From NCBI GenBank assembly GCA_030146295.1, contig JASLCD010000235.1, forward strand, positions 1 to 5,428: 5,428 bases of DNA. The letters run 5' to 3'. Position 1 is the stretch's first letter; the number at the start of each line of letters is the position of its first letter. The notes under the pieces are model-generated. The model did not search any database and was not told the DNA's origin. It saw only the letters and a list, made by a program, of their open reading frames with translations. Below are positions 5,400-5,428 of the stretch, piece after piece. Made by a program: the position numbers and the translations under genes. This stretch comes from Chryseobacterium sp. GTDB lineage: Bacteria > Bacteroidota > Bacteroidia > Flavobacteriales > Weeksellaceae.

Positions 5400-5428
5400 A
5401 TGAAAACTCAGAGTAAAGTAAAATTTAT
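5400..5428 (+). CDS. Start of a probable gene cut by the window end
   Basis: ATG at 5400 opens a frame reading MKTQSKVKF before the window ends, with no stop in the nine full codons seen. The MKT-plus-basic-residues opening is a common flavobacterial N-terminus, and the preceding A/T-rich ACTAATTCC resembles the leader of the gene at 2386 (AATTAACCC before its ATG). With only 29 nt visible no product can be named. It might not be a real gene. Confidence 0.45.

Overview
The window looks like an AT-rich chromosomal segment of a flavobacterium. The best guess is Chryseobacterium or a close relative in the Weeksellaceae. The pointers are the low GC content, start codons without a Shine-Dalgarno sequence, two copies of the Bacteroidota -7 promoter motif TAnnTTTG, secreted proteins whose signal peptides end in FSQ or QAQ, and a LA_2272-type surface repeat protein. 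The genus is an inference from style and was not checked against a database. All recognisable genes are on the + strand.

Positions 1-104 hold a short inverted repeat, a T8-AA-T8 tract and a -7 promoter motif. Positions 105-3027 form what looks like one four-gene operon. Its members are an exported LA_2272-family repeat protein, a small lipoprotein that overlaps it by 4 bp (ATGA), a membrane fatty acid desaturase with three histidine boxes starting 8 nt after the lipoprotein stop, and a secreted protein of unknown function 24 nt further on. A hairpin followed by a T run (3034-3070) closes the operon. The desaturase is the only member whose biochemistry can be named; the other three are envelope or secreted proteins, so the unit probably concerns the cell envelope.

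Positions 3071-3184 contain a second TAnnTTTG motif ahead of a 579-residue regulator gene (3185-4924). The protein has a signal peptide, about six or seven TPR-like helical repeats predicted to lie in the periplasm, one transmembrane helix, a charged linker and a C-terminal AraC-type DNA-binding domain. This is the layout of a membrane-anchored one-component sensor and transcription factor. Its targets cannot be read from the sequence; the upstream operon is one candidate.

Positions 4925-5399 carry no convincing gene but several inverted repeats: a strong 14-bp hairpin just after the regulator, a TTGTAT/ATACAA dyad, a 7-bp pair and a 9-bp GAATCCATC/GATGGATTC pair. A probable new gene begins at 5400 and runs off the window. 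I see no CRISPR array, tRNA, rRNA, transposase or intact mobile element. Nothing here can be claimed as a new defence or mobile system; the most interesting items are the composition of the operon and the TPR-TM-AraC regulator.
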